DNA of 62,475 bases from Anaerococcus sp. (lineage in GTDB: Bacteria; Bacillota; Clostridia; Tissierellales; Peptoniphilaceae). The translations under genes and the position numbers were made by a program. Shown one piece after another: positions 32,485 to 41,294 of this stretch. Where the stretch lies: the NCBI RefSeq assembly GCF_030825785.1, contig NZ_JAPJPG010000003.1, positions 1-62,475 on the forward strand, in the 5' to 3' direction. The first letter of the stretch is position 1, and each line of letters begins with the position of its first letter. The notes below the pieces were generated by a model that was not told where the DNA came from, did not search any database, and saw only the letters and a list, made by a program, of their open reading frames with translations.

Positions 32485-34351
32485 AGACTTACTCAAGCCT
32501 GAACTGATGATTTTTGACCTTCAGGCAAATGATAAAAAAAGTGCAATCGATGAAATAGCCTCAAAGTTTTTCGAAAAAGGCTATGTAAAAGACAAAGAAG
32601 ACTTCAAAAATGGCCTAATAGCAAGAGAAGAAGAAGGATCAACTGCCCTAGGTGAGTCAGTAGCTATCCCTCACACCAAAAACGAAACTGTCAAAGAACC
32701 TGCAGTTTTATTTGCAAGAAAAGTAGGAGGACTTGACTACGAGGCACTTGACGGAGAGGCGACAGAAATATTTTTCGCTATAGGGGCACCTGCTGGAGAA
32801 AACAACCTCCATGTAGAAACCCTAGCCGAGCTTTCAAAAATGATAATGAAAGAAGGATTCATCGATGATCTTAAAAAATGCTCTAGTGAAGAAGAAGTCT
32901 ACGGAGTAATCGACAAAAACACTGAGAAAAAGAAGGCCCCAGTAGTTGAAGAAGAAGCAACAAATAGCGATATCAAACTACTAGCAGTAACAGCTTGCCC
33001 AAACGGTATAGCCCACACCTACATGGCCCAAGAATCCCTAGAAAAGGCAGCTAAAAAGGCAGGAGTTTCAATCAAGGTCGAGACAAATGGGTCTGATGGA
33101 ATAAAAAATAGACTTAGCGCTAAGGAAATCGAAGAAGCTGATGCAATAATAATTACAGCTGACAAGAAAGTCGAAACAAACAGGTTCGATGGCAAAAGAC
33201 TTATCCAAAGACCAGTATCTGATGGAATCAGAAAAAGCGATGAATTAATCGAAAAAGCCATCAAGGGAGAAGGAAGAATCTTTACTGCAGAAGAAGGAGC
33301 AAGTAAGGGAAGTGATGACGATGGCGAAGGCGAAGGCGAAGGTCAAAGCTTCTGGCAAAAGATTTACGGAGACCTAATGAACGGAATTAGCCACATGCTA
33401 CCATTTGTAATCGGTGGTGGAATCCTTATGGCAATCTCCTTCCTAGTAGAAAGATTCGCAGGAGATGAATCTCTTGCCTTCACTTTCCTAAATGGTCTTG
33501 GAGGGGATGCCTTTAGCTTTTTAATACCAATCCTTGCAGGCTTTATTGCCATGTCAATTGGTGATAGACCAGCCCTAATGCCTGGTATGGTTGCAGGTCT
33601 TATGGCAAGTCGTGGAGCAGGCTTTATCGGTGGACTAATCGGAGGTTTTCTTGCAGGTTATGTAGTTAATTTACTAAAGAAAGCCTTCAGAAATCTTCCA
33701 AAATCAGTCGAAGGCCTAAAGCCAATGCTAATCTATCCAGTATTTGGTCTTCTAATCGTTGGAGCCTTGATGTTCTTTATCATAGACCCAATATTTACCG
33801 GAATCAATACCTTCATTAACAATTGGCTAATGAGCCTATCAGGAGCTAATATGCTGTTACTTGGAGCAATCCTTGCAGGCATGATGGCAATAGATATGGG
33901 TGGTCCTATCAACAAGGCAGCTTACGCCTTTGCAATCGGAGCCTTCACAGATACAGGAATAGGAACCTTTATGGCAGCTGTAATGGTTGGAGGAATGGTT
34001 CCACCAATTGCAATAGCAATAGCAACAACATTTTTCAAAGATAAATTTACAGAAGATCAAAAGAAGACTACAATTACCAACTACATCCTAGGACTAAGCT
34101 TTATCACAGAAGGAGCAATTCCTTTCGCAGCTGCGGAACCAACTAAGGTAATCCCAGCAAGTGTTATTGGATCAGCCATAGCAGGAGCAATCGTAGGAGG
34201 CTTTAACATATCAGCCCCAGCCCCACACGGAGGAGTCTTTGTATTGCCAGCTATGTCAAGCCTAAGTCAAGCAGGGTTCTTCCTAGGAGCAGTCCTAGTT
34301 GGATCTATAGTAGGTGGATTAATCTACGGATTTATGAAGAAAAAAGCTTAG
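32474..34351 (+). CDS. fruA: Fructose-specific PTS permease, EIIABC fusion
   Basis: 625 aa. EIIA domain (~1-145) with phosphorylation site H67 in AIPHTKN; EIIB domain (~165-265) with C175 in VTACPNGIAHTYMAQ; a Ser/Gly/Glu-rich linker (~275-290); EIIC membrane domain (~295-620) with about eight to ten segments and motifs GGGILMAISF, GDRPALMPGM and FITEGAIPFAAAEP. It imports fructose as fructose 1-phosphate. Starts with GTG at 32474, overlapping fruK by 11 bases, with AAAGG upstream. HPr and EI are encoded elsewhere. A terminator follows. Confidence 0.94.
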   Translation: MEIRDLLKPELMIFDLQANDKKSAIDEIASKFFEKGYVKDKEDFKNGLIAREEEGSTALGESVAIPHTKNETVKEPAVLFARKVGGLDYEALDGEATEIFFAIGAPAGENNLHVETLAELSKMIMKEGFIDDLKKCSSEEEVYGVIDKNTEKKKAPVVEEEATNSDIKLLAVTACPNGIAHTYMAQESLEKAAKKAGVSIKVETNGSDGIKNRLSAKEIEEADAIIITADKKVETNRFDGKRLIQRPVSDGIRKSDELIEKAIKGEGRIFTAEEGASKGSDDDGEGEGEGQSFWQKIYGDLMNGISHMLPFVIGGGILMAISFLVERFAGDESLAFTFLNGLGGDAFSFLIPILAGFIAMSIGDRPALMPGMVAGLMASRGAGFIGGLIGGFLAGYVVNLLKKAFRNLPKSVEGLKPMLIYPVFGLLIVGALMFFIIDPIFTGINTFINNWLMSLSGANMLLLGAILAGMMAIDMGGPINKAAYAFAIGAFTDTGIGTFMAAVMVGGMVPPIAIAIATTFFKDKFTEDQKKTTITNYILGLSFITEGAIPFAAAEPTKVIPASVIGSAIAGAIVGGFNISAPAPHGGVFVLPAMSSLSQAGFFLGAVLVGSIVGGLIYGFMKKKA

Positions 34352-34365
34352 TAAAAATAATTTTA

Positions 34366-34401
34366 TGACTCAAGTATGTTTAAGCGTATTTGAGTCTTTT
34401 T
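34366..34401 (+). terminator. Terminator after the fructose operon
   Basis: Stem GACTCAA (34367-34373) / TTGAGTC (34390-34396) followed by TTTTTG. Confidence 0.85.
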
Positions 34402-34420
34402 GTTTGGAAAAATAGATATT

Positions 34421-34449
34421 TTGACTAAAGTCTATCCACTTGATATAAT
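34421..34449 (+). promoter_or_regulatory. Sigma-A promoter of the amylase gene
   Basis: TTGACT (34421-34426), 17-bp spacer, TATAAT (34444-34449). It gives a leader of about 98 nt before the GTG at 34554. Confidence 0.75.
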
Positions 34450-34465
34450 GAAAAAAATTGAAACT

Positions 34466-34530
34466 CGGCAAAGACTTATCTTTTATTAAGACATATAAGC
34501 ATACTTGTCTCTTACAATTATCCTTTGCCG
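34466..34530 (+). promoter_or_regulatory. Structured 5' leader of the amylase gene
   Basis: CGGCAAAG (34466-34473) pairs perfectly with CTTTGCCG (34523-34530). Inside lies a nested AGACA...TGTCT hairpin. The structure spans nearly the whole leader, ends about 12 bases before AAGGAG, and lacks a T-run, so it is not a simple terminator. It matches no riboswitch class I recognise. Confidence 0.45.
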
Positions 34531-34553
34531 ATTAGCTAAAATAAGGAGTTAAG

Positions 34554-36239
34554 GTGAATAAAGAAGCAGTTTTTCATATGATGGAGAGCCAATGGGCAAA
34601 TCCTATTGATGTTGATGAAATTATTATTAGATTAAGGACAGCCAAGGAAAAGCTTGAGGTCTACCTAGTTTATGGATGGCAGTTTGATCTTCCAATCGTT
34701 TGGAATGAGATTAAGATGGAAGTGGCCTATGAAGATGAGCTTTTTTATTACTATGAAACAAGAATAAGGCTCGATGATAGAAGGCTTTGCTATGTGTTTA
34801 AGATTAATGATGGCCATAACGATTATTATTTTAGTGAAGATGGACTTAGCGAAAATTATGACTTAGCTGATGCCTATTATAATTTTTTCCAGATGCCTTA
34901 CATTAATGAAGCTGACCTCTTTCCGACAGTGGCTTGGATGAAGGAGGCTGTTTTCTATCAGATATTTGTCGATAGGTTCGCTAGGGCTAACTTTAGCAAG
35001 GATGATTCCTATATCAACATGGTCTGGGAGGATAAGCCAAGTCCAGTAAGCTTTGCTGGAGGCGACCTTTTGGGCATAGTTGATAAACTTGACTATCTCA
35101 AGGACCTGGGGGTAAGTGCTATATATCTGACCCCGATTTTCAGGTCAAATTCAAACCATAAGTATGATATAATAGATTATTTTAAAATTGATCCTCATTT
35201 TGGTGATGAGGATGACTTTAGAAAGCTTGTAGAAAATCTTCATACTAGGGATATGAAGCTAGTTCTTGATGGTGTTTTCAACCATATGAGTAAGGACAAT
35301 CCAATTTTTCAAGATGTTTTGGCCAAGCAAAAGGACTCAGACTACTTCGACTGGTTTTATATAAATGAGGATAAGACTTATGAAACTTTTGCGAAAGTCA
35401 CAGCTATGCCAAAGATTAATACTTCCAACAAAAAGGTCCAAAAATATTTGATCGATGTTGGAAAATATTGGATAGAAAAGTTCGATATTGATGGATGGAG
35501 ACTAGATGTATCTGATGAGATTAGTCATGATTTCTGGAGGGCCTTTAGGAAAGAAATTAAGGGTCTAAAGAAGGATGCAGTAATTATTGGAGAAAATTGG
35601 CACGATGGGTCAAGCTTTCTTATGGGAGACCAGTTTGACTCAATTATGAATTACTCCTTCACCAAGGCTAGTCTTGATTATTTTAAGGGAGAAATTGAGG
35701 CCAGAGCTATGGCCTTCAGGCTAAATAGGGTTCTAGTTAGAAATAAGGACCAAGTTAATAGGATGAACTTAAACTTCCTCGATACTCACGATACTTTGAG
35801 ATTTCTTACAGAAGTGGACGGGTCAGAAGATAAGCTTCTTTCTGGAATCGCTTTGATGACAGTCTTTATTGGAACTACCTCTATGTATTACGGGACAGAA
35901 ATAGGCCTTGAAGGAGCTTACGATCCAGATTGTAGGAGGAGTTTCCTTTGGGATAGGATAGGCGAGAAGGAGAATCTTATAAGAAAAATCAAGGAGATCT
36001 TCGCCCTTAAAAGAAAGGATGCAATTAGAGAAGGTGGGATAAGAGTTAAAAGCGATGAGGGACTTTTAATTATAGAAAGATTTTATGGATCTTCTAAAAT
36101 AAAGCTTGTAATTAATCTAAATGAGGCAAGACAAATAGACCTAGGAGATTTTAACATCCTTACTTCAAATAGGTATGAAGAGGGAAGTCTTTTAGAAAAT
36201 TCTTTTATAGTATTAGAAAAAAATACCAAGCTCTTCTAA
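34554..36239 (+). CDS. GH13 alpha-amylase family glycosidase (neopullulanase/cyclomaltodextrinase type)
   Basis: 561 aa, no signal peptide, so cytosolic hydrolysis of maltodextrins or cyclodextrins is likely. An N-terminal beta-sandwich region (~1-120) precedes the catalytic barrel: VFYQIFVDRFARA (~132), DGVFNHMSK (~240), nucleophile D318 in DGWRLDVSDE, acid/base E347 in IGENWHD and stabiliser D413 in LDTHDTLR. Such N-domains mediate dimerisation in neopullulanases. GTG start at 34554 with AAGGAG five bases before. It has its own promoter and leader and is not linked to a maltodextrin transporter here, which leaves the source of its substrate open. Confidence 0.9.
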   Translation: MNKEAVFHMMESQWANPIDVDEIIIRLRTAKEKLEVYLVYGWQFDLPIVWNEIKMEVAYEDELFYYYETRIRLDDRRLCYVFKINDGHNDYYFSEDGLSENYDLADAYYNFFQMPYINEADLFPTVAWMKEAVFYQIFVDRFARANFSKDDSYINMVWEDKPSPVSFAGGDLLGIVDKLDYLKDLGVSAIYLTPIFRSNSNHKYDIIDYFKIDPHFGDEDDFRKLVENLHTRDMKLVLDGVFNHMSKDNPIFQDVLAKQKDSDYFDWFYINEDKTYETFAKVTAMPKINTSNKKVQKYLIDVGKYWIEKFDIDGWRLDVSDEISHDFWRAFRKEIKGLKKDAVIIGENWHDGSSFLMGDQFDSIMNYSFTKASLDYFKGEIEARAMAFRLNRVLVRNKDQVNRMNLNFLDTHDTLRFLTEVDGSEDKLLSGIALMTVFIGTTSMYYGTEIGLEGAYDPDCRRSFLWDRIGEKENLIRKIKEIFALKRKDAIREGGIRVKSDEGLLIIERFYGSSKIKLVINLNEARQIDLGDFNILTSNRYEEGSLLENSFIVLEKNTKLF

Positions 36240-36283
36240 TACTTGAAATATTCATATAAGATATTATGGCTATCGATATGGTT

Positions 36284-36319
36284 GGACTAAGCTAAGGATT
36301 TATGAAGAAAAATGACTAA
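36284..36319 (+). pseudogene. Relic of a fruA-like EIIC 3' end
   Basis: These bases align without gaps to the last codons of fruA (34316-34351), including the shared run GGATTTATGAAGAAAAA; by eye about 80% identity over 36-39 positions. The frame would read G-L-S-stop-G-F-M-K-K-N-D-stop against G-L-I-Y-G-F-M-K-K-K-A-stop. It lies just after the amylase gene, as if the amylase region had been inserted next to, or between copies of, the fruA end. AT-rich chance similarity cannot be excluded. Confidence 0.4.
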
Positions 36320-36327
36320 TAAGTGAG

Positions 36328-36363
36328 AAAAGAAGTTTTATATCCTATGAGAGCTTCTTTTTT
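36328..36363 (+). terminator. Terminator after the amylase gene
   Basis: Stem AAAAGAAG (36328-36335) / CTTCTTTT (36354-36361) with T-run. Confidence 0.7.
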
Positions 36364-36458
36364 CTTGTTATTATTAAATAATTTTAAGCCATATTTGCAA
36401 ACAAAATAAAAAATAGAGAAGAAATGAAAATCATCAAATCTTCTCTATAATAAGATTT

Positions 36459-36794
36459 CTAATTAAGGCTAGAAAGATATTTGTAAACATATATAGGAGC
36501 AATCAAAGCTCCTATTACACTGTGAAATCTAAATAATAGCCAACTTCCCGCCTTATTACCTTTATCTGTAGAAATATGGAGGGCTGGAAATATATAAGGG
36601 ATTACTACAATAAAAAGTATTCGTAGAAATAGGACTAAATACTTATTTAAACTAGTAGTTCCTAAAAATACATTGATTGCAGCAACTATAACTATTACGA
36701 CAAACCAACCTATAACTGTAAATATATAATCACCGGTTTTCTCAGGTTTTTCAACAGATTGCCACAAGGCTGCTTTTAACATTTTTTTAACCAT
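36459..36794 (-). CDS. Small integral membrane protein
   Basis: 111 aa with about three hydrophobic segments (FTVIGWFVVIVIVAAINVFL; YLVLFLRILFIVVIPYIF; FHSVIGALIAPIYVYKYL). A perfect AAGGAGG lies before the ATG at 36794. The N-terminus is basic (KKMLKAALWQSVEKPEK). I do not recognise the family. It is monocistronic, convergent with the amylase gene and divergent from the hydrolase gene. No neighbour suggests a role. Confidence 0.7.
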   Translation of the reverse strand: MVKKMLKAALWQSVEKPEKTGDYIFTVIGWFVVIVIVAAINVFLGTTSLNKYLVLFLRILFIVVIPYIFPALHISTDKGNKAGSWLLFRFHSVIGALIAPIYVYKYLSSLN

Positions 36795-36976
36795 TAAGCC
36801 CTCCTTAAATTTTAAAATATCGTTTGATGTTTTCTTACCCTAAATTTCCATATATAAATCTAATTAGCCCCTAAATCAATTAAACAATGTAAAGAATATG
36901 TAAAATGTTTTCCTATATATTCTAATCTAGGTCAAAATATCTTATAATATATATAAGAAGTATTTTGGAGGCTTTT

Positions 36977-37915
36977 ATGAGGAGAAAATTTAAGATTGGA
37001 CTTGGTGTAACTTTAACTATAATCATAATTCTTTTTATCGGTTTTTCTATCTTTATCGGCAAGGCTACCTTCGATGGGATGACTGAAAATGTAAGTAGGG
37101 AAGAGACCAATAAAAACCTAGCTTCTTATAATGAAGCTTACAATGAGTTTGCTCAAGGAAAAGATATCAAAGAAATCAAGATAAAATCAAGCGAAGATGG
37201 ACATGAAATTCCTGCCGTATTTATCGAAAATCCACAAGCTAAGGGGATTTTCCTCATGGTTCATGGTATGGGAGGGACTAAGTATTCTCTTTCAACCCAA
37301 GGTCAGATTTTCTATGATTTGGGCTTTTCTCTTTTAATCTACGATCAGAGAAATTCTGGGGATAATCTTGCGCCTTACAATACCTATGGGGTCCTTGAGT
37401 CTCTTGATTGTTTGGATGCGATTGATTACATAAAAAAGGAGTATCCAGATGAGAAGATTATCCTTTATGGCGAATCCTATGGAGGAGCGACTAGTCTTAT
37501 TGCTGCTAGTAGGGATAGTTCAAATATTGACTACCTAATCTTAGACTGCCCTCTAGGAGATAGTAGGGAAATGGTAGATGAGGTCTTAGCTAAAGTCGAA
37601 GAGGAGGAGAAGATTCCTCAAAGTTTCATGAGATTTTTGGGAAACTCCTTCCTAAAGATGAAATTAGGCTTTGGCCTAGAAGATATAGACTCTACTAAGT
37701 GGGCAAGACAGGCAGATATCTCAATCCCTGTCCTTGTAATAAATTCAAAGATAGATATTATGACCCCTTATCATATGGGTAGGGAGGTCTATGAGTCTAT
37801 AAACTCAAGCAAGAAAGAAATCTATACAGGAGAAGACTTCGGCCACTGTGAGTTTTCAAAGACTGATCCCGAAGGCTTTAAGAATCTTATAGGAACTTTC
37901 CTAGCTAAATATTAA
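36977..37915 (+). CDS. Membrane-anchored alpha/beta hydrolase
   Basis: 312 aa. A single N-terminal anchor (KIGLGVTLTIIIILFIGFSI) places the catalytic domain outside the membrane. Oxyanion-hole motif MVHGMGGTKYS (~98), nucleophile elbow YGESYGGATS (~168), acid Asp in SKIDIMTPYHM (~258) and His in DFGHCEF (~291) complete the triad. Similar to BAAT/YqkD-type hydrolases; substrate unknown (ester, peptide or thioester). ATG at 36977 is chosen over TTG 36965 because GGAGG ends five bases before it. A TATAAT at 36943 has only a weak -35. Confidence 0.85.
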   Translation: MRRKFKIGLGVTLTIIIILFIGFSIFIGKATFDGMTENVSREETNKNLASYNEAYNEFAQGKDIKEIKIKSSEDGHEIPAVFIENPQAKGIFLMVHGMGGTKYSLSTQGQIFYDLGFSLLIYDQRNSGDNLAPYNTYGVLESLDCLDAIDYIKKEYPDEKIILYGESYGGATSLIAASRDSSNIDYLILDCPLGDSREMVDEVLAKVEEEEKIPQSFMRFLGNSFLKMKLGFGLEDIDSTKWARQADISIPVLVINSKIDIMTPYHMGREVYESINSSKKEIYTGEDFGHCEFSKTDPEGFKNLIGTFLAKY

Positions 37916-37984
37916 AATCATCACAATCACCAAGCTTATCTTATTTCAAAATGAAGGAAGGATAATTTTGGGTATGATATAAGT

Positions 37985-39259
37985 ATGAATAGTTTAGAAT
38001 TTAGTAAAGATTTAATAAAATTTATTGATGATAGTCCAGTTTCCTATTATGCAGTAGAAAATGCTCGTAAGATTTTAAGGGAAAATGGCTATAAAGAACT
38101 TTTTGAAAATGAAAAGTGGGATATCAAAGAAAAGGGCAAATATTTTGTAGTTCGTGATGGAACTGCTCTTTTTGCCATAAATCTCGGAAAAGATTTAAGA
38201 GATGGTTTTGATATAATTGGATCACACACAGAAAGTCCAACTTTTAAAGTAAAATCCAATCCAGAAATGGCAGAGAATGGATATCTCAAGCTAAATGTTG
38301 AAGTATATGGAGGGATGATTTATTCGACATGGCTTGATAGGACTTTATCACTTGCTGGAAAAGTAGTTTATGAAAAAGAAGGCAAGCTAGTATCTAGTCT
38401 GATAAATATAGATAAAGACCTTCTAACAATACCAAATGCTGCAATTCATATGAATAGGACTGTAAACAAGGACTTTTCCTACAATCCACAAGACAATTTG
38501 TATCCTATCATCACTACTATCAAAGACAGGTCCCAAAAGGACGGCTACATCCAAAAGCTAATAGGAGAAGATCTAGGGATTGACCCAAAAGCCATAATAG
38601 ATTATGATTTGTCCTTGTACGATAGACAAAAAGGGGTGGTCATAAATGACATGTATCAAATAGGTAGAATTGACAACCTAGGATCTGTCCACGCCTCTCT
38701 TATGGCCTTTGTAAATTCCGATTCTACAAAGACAAATGCCTTAATCTTAAATGATAACGAGGAGATTGGTTCAAGGACAAGAACAGGTGCTTTCTCACCA
38801 TTTTTAGGAGATTGCCTAAAAAGATTTACCCTTTTAAGTGGAGGGAATGAGGAAGATTATCAGATAGCAATTGAAAACTCATTTTTGATAAGTGCCGACC
38901 AAGCCCACGCAATCCATCCAAACTTCAAAGGCTTTTCTGATCCAACTAACGAAGTTAGGATGAATGAGGGACTTGTTATAAAAATTGCTGCAAATGGTGC
39001 CTATAGTACAAATATTTCTAGCAAGGCAAGGATAGTTAAAATTGCAAGAGACCTAGGCTTAAAGCTTCAAACTTTCCACAATAGAAACGACAAACAAGGT
39101 GGTTCTACCATAGGACCAATAGCTTCAGCAAATTTGGGTATAAGAAGTATAGACGTCGGTGAACCAATTCTTGCCATGCATTCTATAAGAGAGCTTGGAG
39201 GAATAGAGGATCATATGGACGCTTATAAGATTTACAAGAGATTTTACGAGGAGGATTAA
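37985..39259 (+). CDS. M18-family zinc aminopeptidase, copy 1
   Basis: 424 aa, close to M18 (aspartyl aminopeptidase-type) enzymes that form large tetrahedral cytosolic particles and trim peptides. Zinc-site motifs: GSHTESPTFKVKS (~79), LNDNEEIGSRT (~258) with the metal-bridging Asp and catalytic Glu, ISADQAHAIHPNF (~302) and the final AMHSIRELGG (~398). There is no ribosome site near the ATG: the nearest AAGGAAGG is over 20 bases away, and a TATGAT box ends seven bases before the start, hinting at a leaderless message. The next gene starts one base after the stop codon. It complements the peptide importer downstream. Confidence 0.9.
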   Translation: MNSLEFSKDLIKFIDDSPVSYYAVENARKILRENGYKELFENEKWDIKEKGKYFVVRDGTALFAINLGKDLRDGFDIIGSHTESPTFKVKSNPEMAENGYLKLNVEVYGGMIYSTWLDRTLSLAGKVVYEKEGKLVSSLINIDKDLLTIPNAAIHMNRTVNKDFSYNPQDNLYPIITTIKDRSQKDGYIQKLIGEDLGIDPKAIIDYDLSLYDRQKGVVINDMYQIGRIDNLGSVHASLMAFVNSDSTKTNALILNDNEEIGSRTRTGAFSPFLGDCLKRFTLLSGGNEEDYQIAIENSFLISADQAHAIHPNFKGFSDPTNEVRMNEGLVIKIAANGAYSTNISSKARIVKIARDLGLKLQTFHNRNDKQGGSTIGPIASANLGIRSIDVGEPILAMHSIRELGGIEDHMDAYKIYKRFYEED

Positions 39260-39556
39260 ATGGCAGTAGTAGAAGTATGCCTAATACCAATAGGAACTAA
39301 GGAAACATCAGTAAGCAAATACGTAGCAGAAGCTGAGAAAATCCTAATGGCAGAAGGGGTAAAATATAAACTAAACCCTATGGGAACAGTAATAGAGGCA
39401 GATGCCGACAAGGCACTTGAAGTTATAAGAAAAATGCAAGAATCTGTTTTTGATAAGGGGGCAGATAGGGTGTATTCTGTAATCAAGATGGACGATAGGA
39501 GAGATAAAAAATCATCTATGGAACAAAAAATCAAATCAGTAGAGGATAAATTGTAA
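39260..39556 (+). CDS. MTH1187/YkoF-type thiamine-binding protein
   Basis: 98 aa, single ferredoxin-like domain. Signatures: VEVCLIPIGTKETSVSKYVAEA at the N-terminus (split across ~4-25), NPMGTVIEAD (~40) and VYSVIKMDDRRDK (~73). Members bind thiamine or hydroxymethylpyrimidine-like ligands and are thought to act as cytoplasmic carriers. It begins directly after the peptidase stop (TAAATG) with GAGGA upstream, so it is cotranscribed. No thiamine transport gene is near. Confidence 0.85.
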   Translation: MAVVEVCLIPIGTKETSVSKYVAEAEKILMAEGVKYKLNPMGTVIEADADKALEVIRKMQESVFDKGADRVYSVIKMDDRRDKKSSMEQKIKSVEDKL

Positions 39557-39590
39557 GGAAATGGGCCTATAGCGGTCCATTCTTTTTTTG
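39557..39590 (+). terminator. Terminator after the thiamine-binding protein
   Basis: GAAATGGGCC / GGTCCATTC stem with TATAGC loop and seven Ts. Confidence 0.85.
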
Positions 39591-39598
39591 AAAAAATC

Positions 39599-39627
39599 TT
39601 GTTAGAAATTTAACTATTTGTTACAAT
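39599..39627 (+). promoter_or_regulatory. Promoter and long leader of the opp operon
   Basis: TTGTTA (39599-39604), 17-bp spacer, TACAAT (39622-39627). The leader to the ATG at 39783 is about 150 nt; TGTTGG (39640-39645) can pair with CCAACA (39755-39760), closing a large loop. No known riboswitch or T-box signature was recognised in it. Confidence 0.55.
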
Positions 39628-39782
39628 AGTAGTAAATGATGTTGGATAGTGCTGGTAAAATTTTTCTAATTAAATGCATAAGTCTAGGTGAAATTATAGC
39701 TTTAGAAATGAATTATTACTTAGATTAGCTCATATGATTATAAAGAGGAGTCTGCCAACACAGTAGAATTCTAGGAGGAATT

Positions 39783-41294
39783 ATGAAAAAGAGAAACATA
39801 TTCGTAAGCCTTGCCCTAGCAGGTTTACTGCTAACTTCTTGCGGCAATCAGGATAAGAAGGAAAATATCGAAACAAGCGATGCGCCACTTAAAGTAGCCA
39901 TGTATACAGAAATCGATTCGCTCGATCCTTTCAATGCTACGGCAGGAGATACCAAGACAATAATGGATCAAGTATTTGATGGACTCTTCGATGTGGATGA
40001 AGATGGAAATCTAGTTCCTGACCTTTGTGAATCTTACGAGATAAGTGAAGATGGCCTTACCTATGATTTCAAATTAAAAGAAGGGGTCAAATTCCACAAT
40101 GATAAGGACTTTACTGCAGATGATGTCTACTACACTTATGATATCCTAGCAGGACTCACAAGTGGAGAGCCAAAATCTTCTAAGTTTGCCCAAATAGAAT
40201 CAATGGAAGTAGTATCACCTACAGAAATTAAAATCAAACTAAAGGAAAAATCCAATTCCTTTATTTTCTTAAATACTCAACCAATAGTCCAAAAAGACTA
40301 TGCTGACAACCAAACAAAACCAGTTGGTACAGGTCCTTTTGAGTTTGTTTCCTACACACCAGGTGAGGGAATGAAGCTAAAAAGATTTGACGATTATCAC
40401 AGAAAAGACCATGTTGCAAAGTTTGCTGATGTAGAAATTCTAAGGATCGCTGACAGACAAACCCTAATCATGGCCCTAAACAACAAGGACGTTGACCTTG
40501 CTACAGGACTTACTAATGATGAGCTAAGCCAAATAGAAGAAACTTGCGATATCCATTCCTTCCCACAAAACTTAGTTCAAGTCCTAGGTCTTAATAACAA
40601 TGTTAAACCTTTCGATGATATGAGGGTAAGACAAGCTGTAGCCTACGCAGTCGATAAGGATGAGATTATAAATACAGCAGCAGGTGGCAGGGCAAGTAAG
40701 CTTGTATCAAACTTCTCCCCAGCCCTTAAGGAATACTACAATGATATGGAAGAAAAATATCCTTACAATCCAGAAAAGGCCAAGGAACTTCTAAAAGAAG
40801 CAGGTCTTGAGGACGGTTTTTCTGTGAAACTAACTGTGCCAAGTGACTATAAATATCATATGGACACAGCAGAATTAATCCAAGCCCAACTAGGCAAGGT
40901 AGGAATCGATGTAACACTTGATCCAATCGAGTTTTCTACTTGGTTAAGCAAGGTATACAAGGATAAGGACTATGAGGCTACAGTTTCAGGTTTTATAGGC
41001 TATGTTGATCCAATCAGAGTAATCGATAGATATGTATCAACTAATGATAAAAACTTCATCAACTACAAGTCAGAAGCCTATGACGAGGCTATAAAGGCAG
41101 CCCAAAGTGCAGATGCTGAAGAAGATATAATCCAGAATGTAAAAGATGCCCAAGAGTTTATGGCAGAAGATGCAGGATCAGTTTTCTTAACAGACCCTGA
41201 CAACAACCAAGCCCTAAACAAGGACCTTACAGGACTTAAGTCCTACCCAGTACAAAAGATAAATTTAGAGGATATAGAAAAGAAAAATGACTAA
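39783..41294 (+). CDS. oppA: Oligopeptide ABC transporter substrate-binding lipoprotein
   Basis: 503 aa, SBP family 5. Lipobox LTSC at residues ~17-20 anchors it to the outer face of the membrane. Family features: LKVAMYTEIDSLDPFNATAGD (split, ~36), LCESYEISEDGLTYDFKLKEGVKFH (split, ~82-106), and RQAVAYAVDKDEI (~283). It captures peptides (possibly nickel chelates, which use the same fold) for the permease. AGGAGG precedes the ATG, and oppB overlaps its end by eight bases. The two peptidases in the window fit peptide use as nutrient. Confidence 0.92.
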   Translation: MKKRNIFVSLALAGLLLTSCGNQDKKENIETSDAPLKVAMYTEIDSLDPFNATAGDTKTIMDQVFDGLFDVDEDGNLVPDLCESYEISEDGLTYDFKLKEGVKFHNDKDFTADDVYYTYDILAGLTSGEPKSSKFAQIESMEVVSPTEIKIKLKEKSNSFIFLNTQPIVQKDYADNQTKPVGTGPFEFVSYTPGEGMKLKRFDDYHRKDHVAKFADVEILRIADRQTLIMALNNKDVDLATGLTNDELSQIEETCDIHSFPQNLVQVLGLNNNVKPFDDMRVRQAVAYAVDKDEIINTAAGGRASKLVSNFSPALKEYYNDMEEKYPYNPEKAKELLKEAGLEDGFSVKLTVPSDYKYHMDTAELIQAQLGKVGIDVTLDPIEFSTWLSKVYKDKDYEATVSGFIGYVDPIRVIDRYVSTNDKNFINYKSEAYDEAIKAAQSADAEEDIIQNVKDAQEFMAEDAGSVFLTDPDNNQALNKDLTGLKSYPVQKINLEDIEKKND

